In this document: positions 7,342-17,163 of the stretch, piece after piece | Numbering within the stretch: position 1 is the stretch's first letter | Layout of the letters: every line of letters starts with the position of its first letter | Virus record (IMG/VR): IMGVR_UViG_3300019776_000206 | Span: 1-55,767 of that record | Length of the DNA: 55,767 nt | Origin: a virus | Strand: one strand, 5' to 3' | Made by a program: the position numbers and the translations under genes | The notes under the pieces: generated by a model | Told to the model about the DNA's origin: nothing | The model's input: only the letters and a program-made list of their open reading frames with translations | The model's database searches: none

Positions 7342-8864
7342 ATCTTCGGTATCCTAACTGAGCGTATTTTGCGCATAATATCAACTAATCTTACTTTTGC
7401 CGCCATTCTAACCCCACGAATGCGCTTTGACAATTTTATTGTATAGGCGACATTTGGGCGTATTGCGGCGGCAATTAACCTTAACATGGAAGCAAAACCA
7501 GTTAATGTGGTTTTTAACCGCTTGCCGATTCTCTTAGTTAAATTAACTGAATGTGATGATGTTGCTTTCAATCTAGCAGTAAGTCCTTTTTTAAGACTTG
7601 CCGCCATTGATGAATACGCTTTCATCGAGACAATTGCGCCGCGAGATATTGCGGCGACACCATGCAATGATGCGGAAAATATTAAGCTAATCGCGCTTTT
7701 TACTTTTGCCGAGGATATTGATTGAGCACGTAAAATTCGCCCATTTCGTCTAGCAATCGAAACGGCATGATTCGATGATGCCTTAATGAATTTTCTTAAA
7801 TCGGTAATGATGTTAGATACAGATTGCCCAACTGATTTAATTTTCTTTTCTATGCGCTTAGATACTTTTGCCGCAGTTCCTGAGATAGCATGCCGAATAA
7901 GTCTAAATGATTTTTTAACCTTTGATGTAGTTGATGAATTTGCGGTCATCTTCTTGGCTAAAAATCTAAAGTATGTGATCCTAGCCACTTTTGAAACAGT
8001 CGCAATCATTGTCTTGAATGACTTTTTAGATGCTGAAAGAGTCGATGTCACCGTGGAATTAATTTTTAACTTCCTGAAAAATGCGCGCGCAAATTGGATC
8101 GCATGACCAGAAACGACAGAAATGTTTTTGTATATTTTTCGATTGATTTTAACCGTATGCGAGGCATAAGCATTCAACCGTCTAGCGATTAGCTGAACTC
8201 GTGCAATTGTTTCTAGTACGTTTGATGATGTGAAAATGCGCTTACGAATCGACTTAATTATCTTCGCTGATTTTGAAACAGTTGCGCGGAGTTTCTTACC
8301 TATTGACTTGCGAACTTTTGCAACATAACCAGAAGTAGCACGGAGTTTTCTGCCTAGCGTTTTTCTTATTCTTGAAGTAGATGAAACCGTTTTACGAATG
8401 AACATAGATTTCATTCGTTTGATTCTTGCGGTTGATGTTGGTATAGCTTTTATCTTACGTGCCATCGCTCGTTTAATTTTACGAACGCTTGACGATACAA
8501 CTAACATTTTGCGCTTAACGGATTTTTTTACCTTGGCTAAATAAGAGCTAGTCGCTTTGACTTTCTTCTTAACCATCCGTTTTAATCGTGCCACAACAGA
8601 ACTCGAAGCAATTAAAGTTTTTAGCTTTTTACGCTTGCGAACCATATTCAAAACAGCCATGGCAGTGGCTTTAATTTTGCGGCGAATGGATTTTTTAACG
8701 AAACCAGAAACCGCGCTAGTCGCTTTACGCTTTAAACTTATGCGCGATCTCTTAACAAACTTTGCGACAGAGGACACGGCGCTTAATGTCTTCAAATATA
8801 AGACATATATTCGGGATTTACCTCCCGATATTGCGTTATCTGAAATTGCGCCGTGACCTAGCAT
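7338..8864 (-). CDS. Lys/Arg-rich 18-residue-repeat protein, 508 aa
   Basis: After a short head MLGHGAISDNAISGG, which resembles the start of a tail-module family, the rest of the chain is about 26 tandem units of 18 (sometimes 17-20) residues with the core KKSIxKKLKATSSxVAKV. Each unit has a basic half and a small-residue half (A, T, S). The net charge is very high and acidic residues are few. Homologues I recall in other phages have similar periodic Ala/Ser/Thr repeats but not this charge. It is coupled to the adaptor-like gene downstream (4-base overlap). Possibly a fibrous virion part or a DNA/envelope-binding protein; unknown. Confidence 0.75.
   Translation of the reverse strand: MLGHGAISDNAISGGKSRIYVLYLKTLSAVSSVAKFVKRSRISLKRKATSAVSGFVKKSIRRKIKATAMAVLNMVRKRKKLKTLIASSSVVARLKRMVKKKVKATSSYLAKVKKSVKRKMLVVSSSVRKIKRAMARKIKAIPTSTARIKRMKSMFIRKTVSSTSRIRKTLGRKLRATSGYVAKVRKSIGKKLRATVSKSAKIIKSIRKRIFTSSNVLETIARVQLIARRLNAYASHTVKINRKIYKNISVVSGHAIQFARAFFRKLKINSTVTSTLSASKKSFKTMIATVSKVARITYFRFLAKKMTANSSTTSKVKKSFRLIRHAISGTAAKVSKRIEKKIKSVGQSVSNIITDLRKFIKASSNHAVSIARRNGRILRAQSISSAKVKSAISLIFSASLHGVAAISRGAIVSMKAYSSMAASLKKGLTARLKATSSHSVNLTKRIGKRLKTTLTGFASMLRLIAAAIRPNVAYTIKLSKRIRGVRMAAKVRLVDIMRKIRSVRIPKI
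7365..8765 (-). repeat. Tandem ~54-bp coding repeats in the basic repeat gene
   Basis: The protein repeat of about 18 residues corresponds to about 54 bases. Copies are well diverged at DNA level and only the residue pattern is kept, which suggests long-term selection on structure and not a recent expansion. Limits given are approximate. Confidence 0.7.
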
Positions 8865-8874
8865 CTAATTCGCC

Positions 8875-9387
8875 TTAAACATTGGAAACAAAAAACACTT
8901 CCATTTCGATGCAATCTAAAAACAGCTTTTGTGCAGTGGTCAGACCATTTTGAAAAAGCGCATAAACCGTTGCATCATTTAACTGAGCGACATCAATCGA
9001 AGTTGCTCCCCATAAATCAGCATCGCCGCCTACAATCTTAGTTGCTAAAACATTGGATTTGATTGCTGTCATACCGCGACCACTTACGCCGTCAACGCCT
9101 TGCAATTGCAACCCGCCAGAACCACCGCCCGCGCAGAAAAATCCTGTATTGCCTGTATATTGGCTTTTGCCAGTAATGCGCAACGCAACGCCAACAATGG
9201 TGACATCGGATGGAATCGGATTGTCAAATGCAGATAGTTTCAGAAACGGTACATTGGTATTTTGGTTTGTTAATTGAGACTGCGCTAAACTACCATCCAA
9301 TTGAAGCAACGCCTCTTCATTTGTCCATCCTGAAAATTGAGAACCAATAAGTGATGTAGGCTTGCGAATAATAGATTGAATTGTCAT
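8875..9387 (-). CDS. Tail-module beta protein, 170 aa
   Basis: Reads like a jelly-roll domain: GWTNEEALLQLDGSLAQSQ near the start, ...VTIVGVALRITGKSQYTGN in the middle, and a last strand LDCIEMEVFFVSNV. It shares this order with the next gene upstream (GWTNPNNIFASDNTYA, IDGVEVSIEGKNALSG, FVSITVYYT), so the two are likely distant paralogues. Such domains are common in fibre clusters and may bind glycans; this is inference. Confidence 0.62.
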   Translation of the reverse strand: MTIQSIIRKPTSLIGSQFSGWTNEEALLQLDGSLAQSQLTNQNTNVPFLKLSAFDNPIPSDVTIVGVALRITGKSQYTGNTGFFCAGGGSGGLQLQGVDGVSGRGMTAIKSNVLATKIVGGDADLWGATSIDVAQLNDATVYALFQNGLTTAQKLFLDCIEMEVFFVSNV

Positions 9388-9405
9388 TACATTTCCTTTG
9401 TTAAA

Positions 9406-9960
9406 TTAAACTTCGTGCCAGAAAAACTGCTGAAAATACTGAACGCCTGCGTCTGTGTAATAGACTGTTATTGAAACAAAATCTACGCTGAAAGTTTGTG
9501 CCGATGCATTAATGTTTTGAAACCTAACCCTTACCCCAAACGATGAATCATTAACTATTGATGGGGTTATTGTAGCCGACCATAAAGCCGTGCTACTTCC
9601 AAAAACGTTTGTTGTATCCGTTGTTCCAGACCATGTAGTAGTGGTAGTCACACCAGATGGGCTATTAGTGCTTAAATCCGCACCAGAATATCTTAAAAAA
9701 ATATCGCTACTATTAGCCCTTACCCTAAACCCACTACCAGATAAAGCATTTTTACCTTCTATCGATACTTCAACGCCGTCGATTGTCGCGCTAGATGGGA
9801 CAGAAAAACCATTACCCAATGCGAACAAAGACCCTGTTGTAACTAAGTTTCCTGAACTAGCAGAAACAGCATAGGTATTATCACTGGCAAAAATATTATT
9901 CGGGTTAGTCCAACCCGTTGACCCTGTAGTAGAGCTAACTGTACCAGTAACCGCCGTCAT
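9406..9960 (-). CDS. Tail-module beta protein, 184 aa
   Basis: The pattern GWTNPNNIFASDNTYAVSAS...ATIDGVEVSIEGKN...FGVRVRFQNINASAQTFSVDFVSITVYYTD is a single beta-sandwich domain I know from many phage fibre regions. It is paralogous to the 8,875-9,387 product. Its start overlaps the fibre gene stop (4 bases). Likely virion-associated; not further resolvable. Confidence 0.65.
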   Translation of the reverse strand: MTAVTGTVSSTTGSTGWTNPNNIFASDNTYAVSASSGNLVTTGSLFALGNGFSVPSSATIDGVEVSIEGKNALSGSGFRVRANSSDIFLRYSGADLSTNSPSGVTTTTTWSGTTDTTNVFGSSTALWSATITPSIVNDSSFGVRVRFQNINASAQTFSVDFVSITVYYTDAGVQYFQQFFWHEV

Positions 9961-10838
9961 ACTTGACTACTCGCTGCGCAATGGTAAGTCGTGCCGTCAT
10001 ACCACCAATTAATAATAGCGGATTTATTTGCTATCGTTGTGGAAAATGTCGCACCGTAAAATCTGAAATTTGCAGGCCAAGTTATGCCGTATGCCGCGCT
10101 AGTGCCATCACTAGCAAAAAGGATTTGACCCCTACTATATTGCGGAGGTGTAGTGGTCACCGTATAAGTCACCGCGCCAGTAAGCTCGTTTTGAAGAATC
10201 AAAGCCGCCGCAGCTAAATCCAAGTTAATCGCGCCTGTTGTAGTCGTGATCGTGGTGGGCGTTGACATTGAAAAATTCTTGACGTTTGAAATGCTATTAG
10301 CGCCGAAGTCTGCGTATGTCGTGCTGATTAATGTGCCGCCAACAGGGAAAGTAACCGCCGTTGTTCCTGTCATGGTGAATGTGGAACTATAAGCACCAGA
10401 TGTCGTGAAATTACCCGCTAAAACCAATGTCTTGCCGTTAATCGTTACGTCATTTGCACTTAGCCCATTTGCGCCAAGATCAACGTCTTTCGTTGCGCCT
10501 GTATATGGTACGAAAGAATTGATTAAATTGGCAGGCGCATCGATCCAAACGTGCTTTGTACCAGCAGCAAAGCTTACAAAGGTATTTGCATTACTCGAAG
10601 CATAAACAGTCGTTCGAGTGAGAACCCCACCAGTACCCCATGAACCTAGCCCAACTTCCCAATCTGCCGTTGAATTGCCTGAGCTATCGACTGATTGAAT
10701 CGCATAGTAGAGTGTATCGGCATTTGCACAGACCGCAGAGAATGCCTTGAAGCCTGTCAAAGCACCGCCCAAAGTTAAAGCCCCTGTCCCTGTTGTGGTA
10801 GAGCTTTCTTTAATCCGATCCGCGATAATTAACGCCAT
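9957..10838 (-). CDS. Tail fibre protein, 293 aa
   Basis: The N-terminal 100 residues (ADRIKESSTTTGTGALTLGGALTGFKAFSAV...LTRTTVYASSNANTFVSF) are the attachment domain found at the start of many phage tail fibres and spikes. The middle has FVPYTGATKDVDLGANG, a fibre shaft motif, and the end is a globular tip with WWYDGTTYHC. It lies directly after the J-like gene. Receptor unknown; the C-terminal 80 residues would carry specificity. Confidence 0.8.
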   Translation of the reverse strand: MALIIADRIKESSTTTGTGALTLGGALTGFKAFSAVCANADTLYYAIQSVDSSGNSTADWEVGLGSWGTGGVLTRTTVYASSNANTFVSFAAGTKHVWIDAPANLINSFVPYTGATKDVDLGANGLSANDVTINGKTLVLAGNFTTSGAYSSTFTMTGTTAVTFPVGGTLISTTYADFGANSISNVKNFSMSTPTTITTTTGAINLDLAAAALILQNELTGAVTYTVTTTPPQYSRGQILFASDGTSAAYGITWPANFRFYGATFSTTIANKSAIINWWYDGTTYHCAASSQV

Positions 10839-10869
10839 TTTTCACCTCTTAATTATTGCCAGAATTTTA

Positions 10870-10889
10870 CCCCTTCAAAACTTTAGGGG
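10870..10889 (-). terminator. Weak hairpin after the tip-protein gene
   Basis: A 5-bp stem CCCCT/AGGGG with a 10-base loop stands just past the J-like stop codon. The following bases (TAAAATTC) are only partly U-rich, so termination would be weak; it may only tune fibre expression. Confidence 0.35.
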
Positions 10890-10895
10890 CAATCA

Positions 10896-13800
10896 TTATC
10901 CTATTGCGATCCAACTAATACCAGCACTTGCAACCGCCGCGCCTGTTGCACGATCTTGAGCTTGAAACGTTATTGATGTTGTTGATTTCGCAGTAATAAC
11001 GACAAGTATATTGCTAGTCGATGTGCCAACAGGAGCATAGCTAGTATCAGGGAAGCTCACCGTTACCGTAAGATTACCCGAACCGTCAGCAGCTTGCGCA
11101 CCGCTGAATATCCGCTTGCCCCATGTCGGAGTTGCACTACTTCCAGCACTCGTTAATACTTGACCTGTTGATCCTGCATCCGTATTCAAAAATAAAGGAG
11201 TAGAACCAGTTTTTAGCCTAAATTTGCCAGTAAAACTCGCAGAATAACCTGTGCTAGAATTTGCAACATCTAAAGCAGAATCAGTAGATGTAGAAGTGAT
11301 AAACACTGTTGGCTGTGATGATGCGACCGTATCAATGACAGTAAATGCTGGATTGGCATTATTATCATTTTTTACCGCAGATAATAACGGGCTACCAATA
11401 CCAGAAACCATATTCACATAAGACGTACCGCCTAAAGTAAATTTAGCGCCGCCAGATGCATCAATGTTTCCGTTCAATGACAGCCCTGTTCCATTCCACT
11501 TGATGTTATTACTTAAATTCCCCAAGTGGAACTTATACGATCCACTATCATACCCAAGCCAGAACCCCGCAGTCGTATCAGAGTAGGAAGTTTTCCCACC
11601 CATAAATGATCCAGCAGTGCCAACCGTCAAGCCCCCTGTAACAGTCAATGCACCTGTATTTACCGTGATTGCAGATAAATTGCCGACCTTTAAACTTGAG
11701 ATATAAGGCGTTCCCCATGTAGTATTACCCGTTGCAGGATCAGCGATACCGTCCGATACATAAAGTGAATCTGTACTGCTTGGGTTTGGATCAGTTGCGC
11801 CCCATGTCGCCGCAAATCCCCATGTTGATGTAGATTGCGCACTACTAGGATAAGCAACGTTTGTTGTGGTAACACTTCCCGTTACTGGCGCTGGATTGCT
11901 TGGAACCCGCGCATAACATACCCGCGCGGATAGTCCATTCCCACCAGAATACCCCGCTGCAATGATGCTTGCTGTCGCCCAATTGATCGTTGATGTAGTC
12001 GCCGCCGCGCCATCCGTAACCGTGATATTTGCCGCCCAAAGCGTAAAACCCTGCGTTGGCGATGTGCTACTTGAAACCGACCAACCAGAAGGAACCGGAG
12101 TTATCGAACCATCAGCCCAAGTGTAAGTAGATGATCCTGAAATGGTCGGGATAGTCGCCGCCCATTGATATACAGTAGCTTTCGCAGTTTTAGCTCCGCT
12201 AGAACCAGTTGCGCCATTTTGCGACCACGCAGATACCGCCGTGCCAGCCCATGCAATCGTGGTACTTGTTCCCGATCCTGTGACCGATTTTGTTGCTACC
12301 CATAATTGTATAAGTGGAGTTCCGGGATTAGCAGGAACCGCAACAGACCATCCATCACCTCCCGTATAAGAACCATTTGTGGCAGTCGCCCATGTGAAAG
12401 TAGAATTTCCCGTTGGCGTTGATGGCGTAGTAGTTGACCACTGATACAAATAAGCCGTAGCAGTCTGATTAATAACGACTGTATTAGCCACCAAGCCAGC
12501 ACTAGCGCCAAACGTCAAGCCTGATTTATCAAACGAATCATAACCAGCGTATTTGATGTAATACGTTGTTGTATCGGTTAATGGCGTTCCATCTTGCAGA
12601 GTGGTAATCGTGTAGGAAGTATTCGGGCCATCATAAACAAGAGTTGAACCGCTTGGAGTAAATCCGTTTGTAGTGCTGATATGAACCTGAATGCCTGCAA
12701 AGTCTGAATCACTTGGTTTATCGCAAGTAAATACAAACGATTTCAGCCCCGAAACGATCTTGATATTAGACAATGCGCCAATTTGCGTATTAGTGACCGC
12801 TAAAGTTGCGAATGCACCCGCAGCGCCGTTGGCGTTGATGCCTTGAACTTTGATTGTAATTTGTCGCCATGGCCCACCATCAGCTTTAGCATCAGCAGCA
12901 GAATAATCGAACCGCAAAGCATCACCGACATTAACCTGTCTGCGTATGGTCAATGTGCTAGTGTCTAAAATCTGCACGTTGTAACTAGCAGCATTCCCGA
13001 CTTTATCCCATTTGAACTTTGCAGTGTCTAGCGTAAAAGTTCCCTCTAACGCCAAGTTTGCAGGCGCTACGGGAGGTAAGTTAGCCTGCGCACCTGTTAT
13101 CGTGTAGGTGTAAGCGGAAACGTCTGCGAGGCTTTGCAAAGCGCCTTTGTAGAAGTTAAACGCGAGCAACTTAATATAGATCGTTTTTCCGATGTAGTCC
13201 TTAGTTAGAGGCATCTTTGCAATTGCCTCATCACATCGGACAAAAGAAGAACCACTAGCCTTTGAGGTTTGACCGCTTAAATATGCGCCACGGCTTAAAT
13301 TAGGCCCTAGCGTATAGGCATTAGCGCCCGTTAAAGTTGCGGCTTGATATGCGAAAAATTCCCCTCCAACATAACATAGCGTGGTCAATTGCGCCAAGTC
13401 TGTAGCAGACCCCGCCAATAATTGACCGCCAGCGAGTAATGATACCCCTACCGTTTCGTTATACGACCCAGCAGAACCACGACTAGCCATTGATGTTGTT
13501 GTCGTGCCATAACGCGACTTTCCTTGCATCGTGTAGGCGCGTTCGTATGTCGTACCGTCAAGGCTAGTCCAAATCTCGCAACCGCCGTAATTATCGCCGC
13601 CACCTGTCGCAAGCCAAATCTCCAAGCTATCTGCACTTGCCGATGACATCGCCGCGACACCTTCAAAAATGACAGGCGTAAATGCGTTACCCGGTGGAGT
13701 GTTGTAGTTATGTTCAAAACCAGACCCGCTACCAGAAGGATATAAAGTCGCAGATGCAGAACCTTTTGGGAACTCTTCCGCTGTAATAGTTAATTCACCG

Positions 13801-15299
13801 TCTCCATCTTCCTCAATGGTCTTAATTCTAACAGGCTGCAAATTCAAGCCAAGACCAACATCAGTGATAGTGACTAAATCCATTGGCTCAAGAGCGATCT
13901 TGTTCCAACCAACTTTAAATTCGTATTGATTGCGAATGTATAAAGATCGTTGCAGAAGCAATTGCGCGACAATCCGAGCCGTGTCCTTGTCACATATCAT
14001 GTGAGCCTGAACAGTAGCCATTGATCGAAGCCCATAGTTCTCAATGTCAGCTTGATCCTTGGCTTCCATGATTTCGAGATTGTACGAATTGGCACGATTG
14101 CGAAATTCTAATTGAACTCGGTTATATGCATCGGCTTGTGCTGTGCGTGTAACTTTTACAGGCCCATTGTCACCATTAGGCAAAAAGTCATTGTCATTTA
14201 AATCGTAAATAGGCGATGTATTAGGCGTGTAAGTAACGCCGTTGCCAGTAATAGGCATATCGCAGTAAGGTACAAATTTTAAAACGCCCTCAGACCATAC
14301 CATTCCAACATTTGCAATTGCGGAAATTTGCTGTAAGAAATTAACTGCTGGAGCTTGCTCAGTTAAAGCAGGACTTACAAAAATATCTTGTGCTGTGCTG
14401 CTGTTTTTAAAGTCTGTCAATGACCCAATGCTTGCAAGGTTAAACCCCGCGCCGTAAATCGGATTAGACAAGAAATCTTGAACGACATCAGCAGGATTCG
14501 CATCGGGAATAGTTGAACTGAATTGCAAAGCCGCATCGACTTCAAAAGAGTGATTATCTACTTCGGCATTTCCCGTTAGTGCATAGTTAGAACCATACAC
14601 GTAAGAAATACCAGAATAGCCCACTGCCTCGGTAGGATGCTTTGAGGTCAAATATCCCCAAGGCGCTTGACCTTGATAACCATTTGCAAGTGAAAGACCT
14701 AATTCAGCAATCGCGCTTACATTCGCTTGAGTCGAAATATAAACGTAAGTAATCCTAAAATTATAAATTGGTGCTGTCGTGAAAGTATAAACGCCGCCCG
14801 AAGTTACGGTGTAATCAACTCCTTTGACTAGCGCCTTCCAAACTGGCTTGTATTCTGTTTCTTCAAGAATCTGAACACTTACGCTAGATTCAAATGTTGC
14901 AGCATTGGTGACAGTAAAAACCGTGCCGCCTGTTGGCGTAAAGGTCTGAATGGTTTTGACTGTCTTAGTCGTAGTTGCAGAACCGCCATAGATGTTTTTA
15001 CCTTTCCATGCCGATCTAATGCCCAAAATAGGGCCTTCTGCAATTGCCATCATGACAGCAGCAGCATAAGTGTATGTTGTCGTGGACTGCTTAATGCCCC
15101 CCGCGCCGCCCTTGCCACCTGATTGCGTCACCTCTGTGTGTGGTGTAGCGACAAAATCGCCGTACCAAATCAAGTTACCAGTGATGCGAGTTCTACCCCA
15201 TACGATAGGAATAGCAAGCCCATAGCTAGACTGCTGAATATTAACCGCACCAACGGCGGGAGTAACATTACTTATCGTTGCAGGTGATCCACCACTCAT
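10896..15299 (-). CDS. J-like tail tip / central fibre protein, 1467 aa
   Basis: Order, size and content match lambda J-like host-specificity proteins: N-terminal tail-hub part (about 1-480, GLAIPIVWGRTRITGNLIWYGDF, ...VQDFLSNPIYGAGF, ...FLQQISAIANVGMVWSEG), a region with fibronectin III-like modules (about 650-930), and a long Ser/Thr/Gly-rich repeat region leading to the tip. It should form the hub that meets the receptor. It directly follows the NlpC/P60 gene, as in lambda K-I-J. Longer than lambda J (1132 aa); the extra length is in the C-terminal repeats. Confidence 0.88.
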   Translation of the reverse strand: MSGGSPATISNVTPAVGAVNIQQSSYGLAIPIVWGRTRITGNLIWYGDFVATPHTEVTQSGGKGGAGGIKQSTTTYTYAAAVMMAIAEGPILGIRSAWKGKNIYGGSATTTKTVKTIQTFTPTGGTVFTVTNAATFESSVSVQILEETEYKPVWKALVKGVDYTVTSGGVYTFTTAPIYNFRITYVYISTQANVSAIAELGLSLANGYQGQAPWGYLTSKHPTEAVGYSGISYVYGSNYALTGNAEVDNHSFEVDAALQFSSTIPDANPADVVQDFLSNPIYGAGFNLASIGSLTDFKNSSTAQDIFVSPALTEQAPAVNFLQQISAIANVGMVWSEGVLKFVPYCDMPITGNGVTYTPNTSPIYDLNDNDFLPNGDNGPVKVTRTAQADAYNRVQLEFRNRANSYNLEIMEAKDQADIENYGLRSMATVQAHMICDKDTARIVAQLLLQRSLYIRNQYEFKVGWNKIALEPMDLVTITDVGLGLNLQPVRIKTIEEDGDGELTITAEEFPKGSASATLYPSGSGSGFEHNYNTPPGNAFTPVIFEGVAAMSSASADSLEIWLATGGGDNYGGCEIWTSLDGTTYERAYTMQGKSRYGTTTTSMASRGSAGSYNETVGVSLLAGGQLLAGSATDLAQLTTLCYVGGEFFAYQAATLTGANAYTLGPNLSRGAYLSGQTSKASGSSFVRCDEAIAKMPLTKDYIGKTIYIKLLAFNFYKGALQSLADVSAYTYTITGAQANLPPVAPANLALEGTFTLDTAKFKWDKVGNAASYNVQILDTSTLTIRRQVNVGDALRFDYSAADAKADGGPWRQITIKVQGINANGAAGAFATLAVTNTQIGALSNIKIVSGLKSFVFTCDKPSDSDFAGIQVHISTTNGFTPSGSTLVYDGPNTSYTITTLQDGTPLTDTTTYYIKYAGYDSFDKSGLTFGASAGLVANTVVINQTATAYLYQWSTTTPSTPTGNSTFTWATATNGSYTGGDGWSVAVPANPGTPLIQLWVATKSVTGSGTSTTIAWAGTAVSAWSQNGATGSSGAKTAKATVYQWAATIPTISGSSTYTWADGSITPVPSGWSVSSSTSPTQGFTLWAANITVTDGAAATTSTINWATASIIAAGYSGGNGLSARVCYARVPSNPAPVTGSVTTTNVAYPSSAQSTSTWGFAATWGATDPNPSSTDSLYVSDGIADPATGNTTWGTPYISSLKVGNLSAITVNTGALTVTGGLTVGTAGSFMGGKTSYSDTTAGFWLGYDSGSYKFHLGNLSNNIKWNGTGLSLNGNIDASGGAKFTLGGTSYVNMVSGIGSPLLSAVKNDNNANPAFTVIDTVASSQPTVFITSTSTDSALDVANSSTGYSASFTGKFRLKTGSTPLFLNTDAGSTGQVLTSAGSSATPTWGKRIFSGAQAADGSGNLTVTVSFPDTSYAPVGTSTSNILVVITAKSTTSITFQAQDRATGAAVASAGISWIAIG

Positions 15300-15302
15300 T
15301 TT

Positions 15303-15728
15303 TTACGCCCAAAGAGAAAAATATTTAACGTCTCGACCTTCAAAAATTCCCGCATTCATTTTTTCGAGAACCACGCCTATGCCAAGATACGAATGAACGA
15401 TTGTATTGTGATCCACGATGATCCCGCCGTGGCTAAAACATCGACCAAACTTCCATAATGCAATGTCGCCAATTTTAGGCGATTCAACTTCTTTTGCATA
15501 TTGATGCAGCCATCCCATGTATCTTTCACCGTCTCGATGCAAATGCCAATCGGGAGGATATGGCCTAGGATCAACATGAGTGATTAACCCGACCTTTTCA
15601 TAGACCTCGCATAAGATTGTCGCGCAATCCACGCCAACGCCTTTAATGCGTCCTTGGTGATGGTAATTTGTACCGATCCAAGTCTTTACCTCTTCGACCA
15701 CTGCATCACGTTGTTCTTGTTCGGTCAT
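15303..15728 (-). CDS. NlpC/P60 tail-tip peptidase
   Basis: The 141-residue enzyme has the NlpC/P60 catalytic Cys in GVDCATIL (about 32-39) and His in CFSHGGIIVD (about 98-107). Tail-tip hydrolases of this type open peptidoglycan during DNA entry and correspond to the C-terminal half of lambda gpK. Gene order (DUF2163/BR0599 gene, peptidase, J-like) supports this. The stop-start overlap with the upstream gene is ATGA. Confidence 0.88.
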   Translation of the reverse strand: MTEQEQRDAVVEEVKTWIGTNYHHQGRIKGVGVDCATILCEVYEKVGLITHVDPRPYPPDWHLHRDGERYMGWLHQYAKEVESPKIGDIALWKFGRCFSHGGIIVDHNTIVHSYLGIGVVLEKMNAGIFEGRDVKYFSLWA

Positions 15729-16579
15729 GCTGCTGTCTCCGGTACAGGAATAAACTCAAAGCCTTTGAAATTGATCGTATTTGAATACTTACTTGTGCAA
15801 TCGCCTGTCCTCAATTTATCACAGCCGGGAGATATGCTAAACGCCGTGCCTGATGCAATCGGGAAAGGAAACGGATTAGTGAAGTAAATCGTCCCACCTG
15901 AGAATGATTTAACCGTTCTAGTCAGACCAGTATTCGCGCCGCTAGTAAATTTCAATGCGCCCATGTTGAAGTAATTAGCCGCTTGTGCCAATGGCGTATT
16001 AATCGATCCATCAGCATTTGTAGATGTGACCGTGCTAGTCGATGTGAATAGCGACTTCTTGACCGTGCAGCCTTCACTGTAAAGCGTATGCAGGCATGTT
16101 GCTTGATACAGGTTAGGAGGCATTTGAACGTTAAGCGTTTCGAGTCGTGACTTCGCGGTTAATTCGATCATGTTACGCTCAGCAGTAAAATCTGAAACCG
16201 TACCAGTGAATAAGCTAACCGTACCAACAGGCGTACTCCAATTGCTTAGGAATAGCTTTTCAACGACCACAACAGCGCCATCAAATTGACCTTGCACAGC
16301 CGCCGAAATAATCGGTACGCCGTTAATTAATGTCGTTGCATCAGCGCCGATTTTAAGCGTCAAAGTATCGACCTCAATACCGACCGCCCATTTCACACTA
16401 TTGCGAGTGATGTTTAGCCCTTGGCTTGCATACGTCTTGCTGTTGTATGTAATCGGTGATTCTGCCGTGGTGTAATAGATCGTTGTACCATTGTTCATCG
16501 CAATCGTATAAAGATCAGCCATGTAGAACTGATTGCTTGAGTTGATTAACGTAATTAATGGTGCTGATAGAGTTCTCAT
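15725..16579 (-). CDS. Tail tip assembly protein, DUF2163/BR0599 family, 284 aa
   Basis: Markers are LYTIAMNNGTTIYYTTAESPITYNSKTYASQGL at the N-terminus and the Cys-bearing C-terminal half (YQATCLHTLYSEGCTVKKSL...PGCDKLRTGDCTSKYSNTINFKGFEFIP), typical of the BR0599/L-like family that occupies the lambda gpL position. I start at the ATG at 16,579, which overlaps the upstream TGA (ATGA), leaving out 12 residues of a longer frame. Confidence 0.85.
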   Translation of the reverse strand: MRTLSAPLITLINSSNQFYMADLYTIAMNNGTTIYYTTAESPITYNSKTYASQGLNITRNSVKWAVGIEVDTLTLKIGADATTLINGVPIISAAVQGQFDGAVVVVEKLFLSNWSTPVGTVSLFTGTVSDFTAERNMIELTAKSRLETLNVQMPPNLYQATCLHTLYSEGCTVKKSLFTSTSTVTSTNADGSINTPLAQAANYFNMGALKFTSGANTGLTRTVKSFSGGTIYFTNPFPFPIASGTAFSISPGCDKLRTGDCTSKYSNTINFKGFEFIPVPETAA

Positions 16580-17163
16580 CTTGCTGTAACCAATTCTATT
16601 TTTTTCAAAGTCCAAAGGTCTTGCATGAAGTTTTCGTATTCGCTCTCATCTTTTGCAAATCGCACTCGGTAGTAAAAGAATCCAAGCCATTTAATGACCG
16701 CGCCGCTTGCTGGAGCTGTTGCAAATGTAATTGATAGACCATCGTTCGTGATGCCACTAAGCACAGGTACATCATTAACAGTCACCGCCACGATGTTATC
16801 AGTATAGCCGATAGGTTCTACCCATGAGCCTATTTGATGCACCAGTCTGAATGTCTTGGTCGATCCGTTGCCAGTTCCTACGACTTGATAAATTGCGTTA
16901 TTATCTGTCGGGTCTTTATAAAGGAAGTCATCGAATGATCCTTGGCGCAAGTTATAGAACCCCATGATAGACTGAAGTTCTGCATTCACCACATCAGCGC
17001 GAAGAAAATTAAACGATAGAGTGAATCGCCAAATAGGGTTTTGATAGTAAGCCGCGCGAAGTTCCCGACCATTTACAGATCGCTGAATCTTCGTTGACCA
17101 TGTTGGTATCTTAGTCGTTGACCAAGATAACCCCGCCAAAGTTGGAAAAATTGCGTTACTCAT
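16576..17163 (-). CDS. Distal tail protein, DUF2460 family, 195 aa
   Basis: FPTLAGLSWSTTKIPTWSTKIQRSVNGRELRAAYYQNPIWRFTLSF and later MGFYNLRQGSFDDFLYKDPTDN are hallmarks of DUF2460, the lambda gpM-like position protein joining tape measure end and tip. Full family length. ATG overlaps the TMP stop by 4 bases. Confidence 0.86.
   Translation of the reverse strand: MSNAIFPTLAGLSWSTTKIPTWSTKIQRSVNGRELRAAYYQNPIWRFTLSFNFLRADVVNAELQSIMGFYNLRQGSFDDFLYKDPTDNNAIYQVVGTGNGSTKTFRLVHQIGSWVEPIGYTDNIVAVTVNDVPVLSGITNDGLSITFATAPASGAVIKWLGFFYYRVRFAKDESEYENFMQDLWTLKKIELVTAR

Noticed and set aside
7486-8856. Several plus-strand open frames within the repeat gene
   Set aside because: They are reverse-strand shadows of the 18-residue repeats; the minus frame is uninterrupted, coupled to neighbours and has the MLGHGA head.
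13448-13717. Minus-strand 89-codon frame inside the J-like gene
   Set aside because: Arg/His-rich out-of-frame reading with no start signal, fully inside a well supported CDS.
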